NCBI RefSeq assembly: GCF_024055795.1 | Contig: NZ_JAMXMY010000025.1 | Span: forward strand, 1-64,000 | Source of the DNA: Actinoallomurus purpureus | GTDB taxonomy: Bacteria; Actinomycetota; Actinomycetes; Streptosporangiales; Streptosporangiaceae | Direction of reading: 5' to 3' | Length of the DNA stretch: 64,000 nucleotides | In this document: positions 63,705-64,000 of the stretch, piece by piece | How positions within the stretch are numbered: position 1 is the first letter of the stretch | Layout: each line of letters begins with the position of its first letter | Position numbers and translations under genes: made by a program | The notes under the pieces: model-generated | The model's database searches: none | What the model was told of the DNA's origin: nothing | The model's input: only the letters and a program-made list of their open reading frames with translations

Positions 63705-64000
63705 CTAGAGCCTCCGGGGGGATGGCCTCGCCGTGATCCGGCGACGCTCACCCGGCTTCTTCACCGCCGGCAGGCAGATCCTGTCGCGCCCGGACTCTTT
63801 GGCGCGGTACAACGCGAGATCCGCGGAGGCGAGCAGCTCGATCAGATCGTGCCCGTGGGTGCGGAACAGCGCCACGCCGATCGAGATCGTCACCGTGATC
63901 GTGGCGTCGTCGGCGGGCACGCACATCCGGCCCACCCGGCTGCGGAGCCGCTCGGCCACCCGGCAGGCCTCCAGCATGTCGGCGTTCGGGAGCAGCACGG
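63705..64000 (-). CDS. GGDEF-domain protein, C-terminal part (5' end beyond window)
   Basis: About 98 codons enter from the right edge and encode the last half of a GGDEF domain: VLLPNADMLEACRVAERLRSRV, then TITVTISIGVALF and SADLALYRAKESGRDRI, followed by a basic tail. The GG[DE]EF active-site motif itself lies beyond the window, so diguanylate cyclase activity cannot be judged. It is transcribed toward ettA, whose start is 11 bases beyond its stop. Confidence 0.88.
   Translation of the reverse strand, partial: VLLPNADMLEACRVAERLRSRVGRMCVPADDATITVTISIGVALFRTHGHDLIELLASADLALYRAKESGRDRICLPAVKKPGERRRITARPSPRRL

Overview
High-GC actinobacterial chromosome. The gene order tig-clpP1-clpP2-clpX-valS, the many GTG starts, the paired ClpP proteases, a WhiJ/DUF397 regulator locus, an Rv2466c-type DsbA protein and group II truncated haemoglobin all fit an actinomycete. 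Streptosporangiales (for example Thermomonosporaceae) is my best guess, but that is inference. Most of the window is ordinary core genome; the accessory material lies at about 11.8-16.1 kb, 46.6-51.9 kb and in scattered small repeats.

Left arm (1-11 kb): the leader and two promoters of an rRNA operon that runs off the left edge, then a minus-strand proteostasis block: tig, clpP1-clpP2 (ATGA overlap, ClgR-like box upstream), clpX and valS. Next come a lipoprotein, an FMN-binding stress protein behind a DosR/DevR-like palindrome, a zinc-ribbon protein, a PEBP-family protein and tRNA-Pro(UGG).

11.8-15.8 kb: a decayed actinomycete integrative element (AICE) in the 3' end of tRNA-Gly(UCC), bounded by a 52-bp perfect direct repeat. 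It keeps an excisionase-like gene and a small intact ORF. Its integrase has two frameshifts and has lost a catalytic Arg, its RepSA-type replication gene is broken, and a chimeric ORF joins a signal peptide, an ISL3 transposase scrap and a YcxB-like tail. Just outside lies an unlisted 51-codon gene whose product is two near-identical 16-residue repeats behind a perfect ribosome-binding site; I regard this as the most novel item.

16.5-46.6 kb: an HTH/TPR regulator divergent from two coupled small genes, acetyltransferases, an oxidoreductase/MerR pair whose MerR ends inside a MITE-like repeat, a SpoIIE-type phosphatase, rpiB, an aldehyde dehydrogenase, a nickel permease behind a textbook Nur box, a DsbA-like protein, pepN (TTG start), an orphan CvnD-type GTPase, malQ, an amidase, a NERD protein, ilvD, a prolyl oligopeptidase coupled to a methyltransferase, a His-rich secreted protein, an HNH nuclease with a tiny coupled upstream ORF, and an ABC exporter.

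46.6-53.9 kb: a WhiJ-type locus (XRE regulator, a very short DUF397 partner, a divergent HATPase). About 0.65 kb spanning the HATPase 3' end and a CPBP protease 3' end is duplicated 1.9 kb away, leaving one broken copy of each gene around a truncated reductase and a small secreted protein. A family of about 80-90-bp imperfect palindromes (four copies) accompanies this region and recurs near 19 kb. A sensor kinase/LuxR regulator pair follows.

Right arm (54-64 kb): a second HTH/TPR regulator with a divergent small protein, an MscS channel, truncated haemoglobin glbO, an MFS transporter with a palindromic operator, an S37 peptidase, a thioesterase beside a 7x8-bp tandem repeat, ettA, and the 3' end of a GGDEF gene cut by the window edge.
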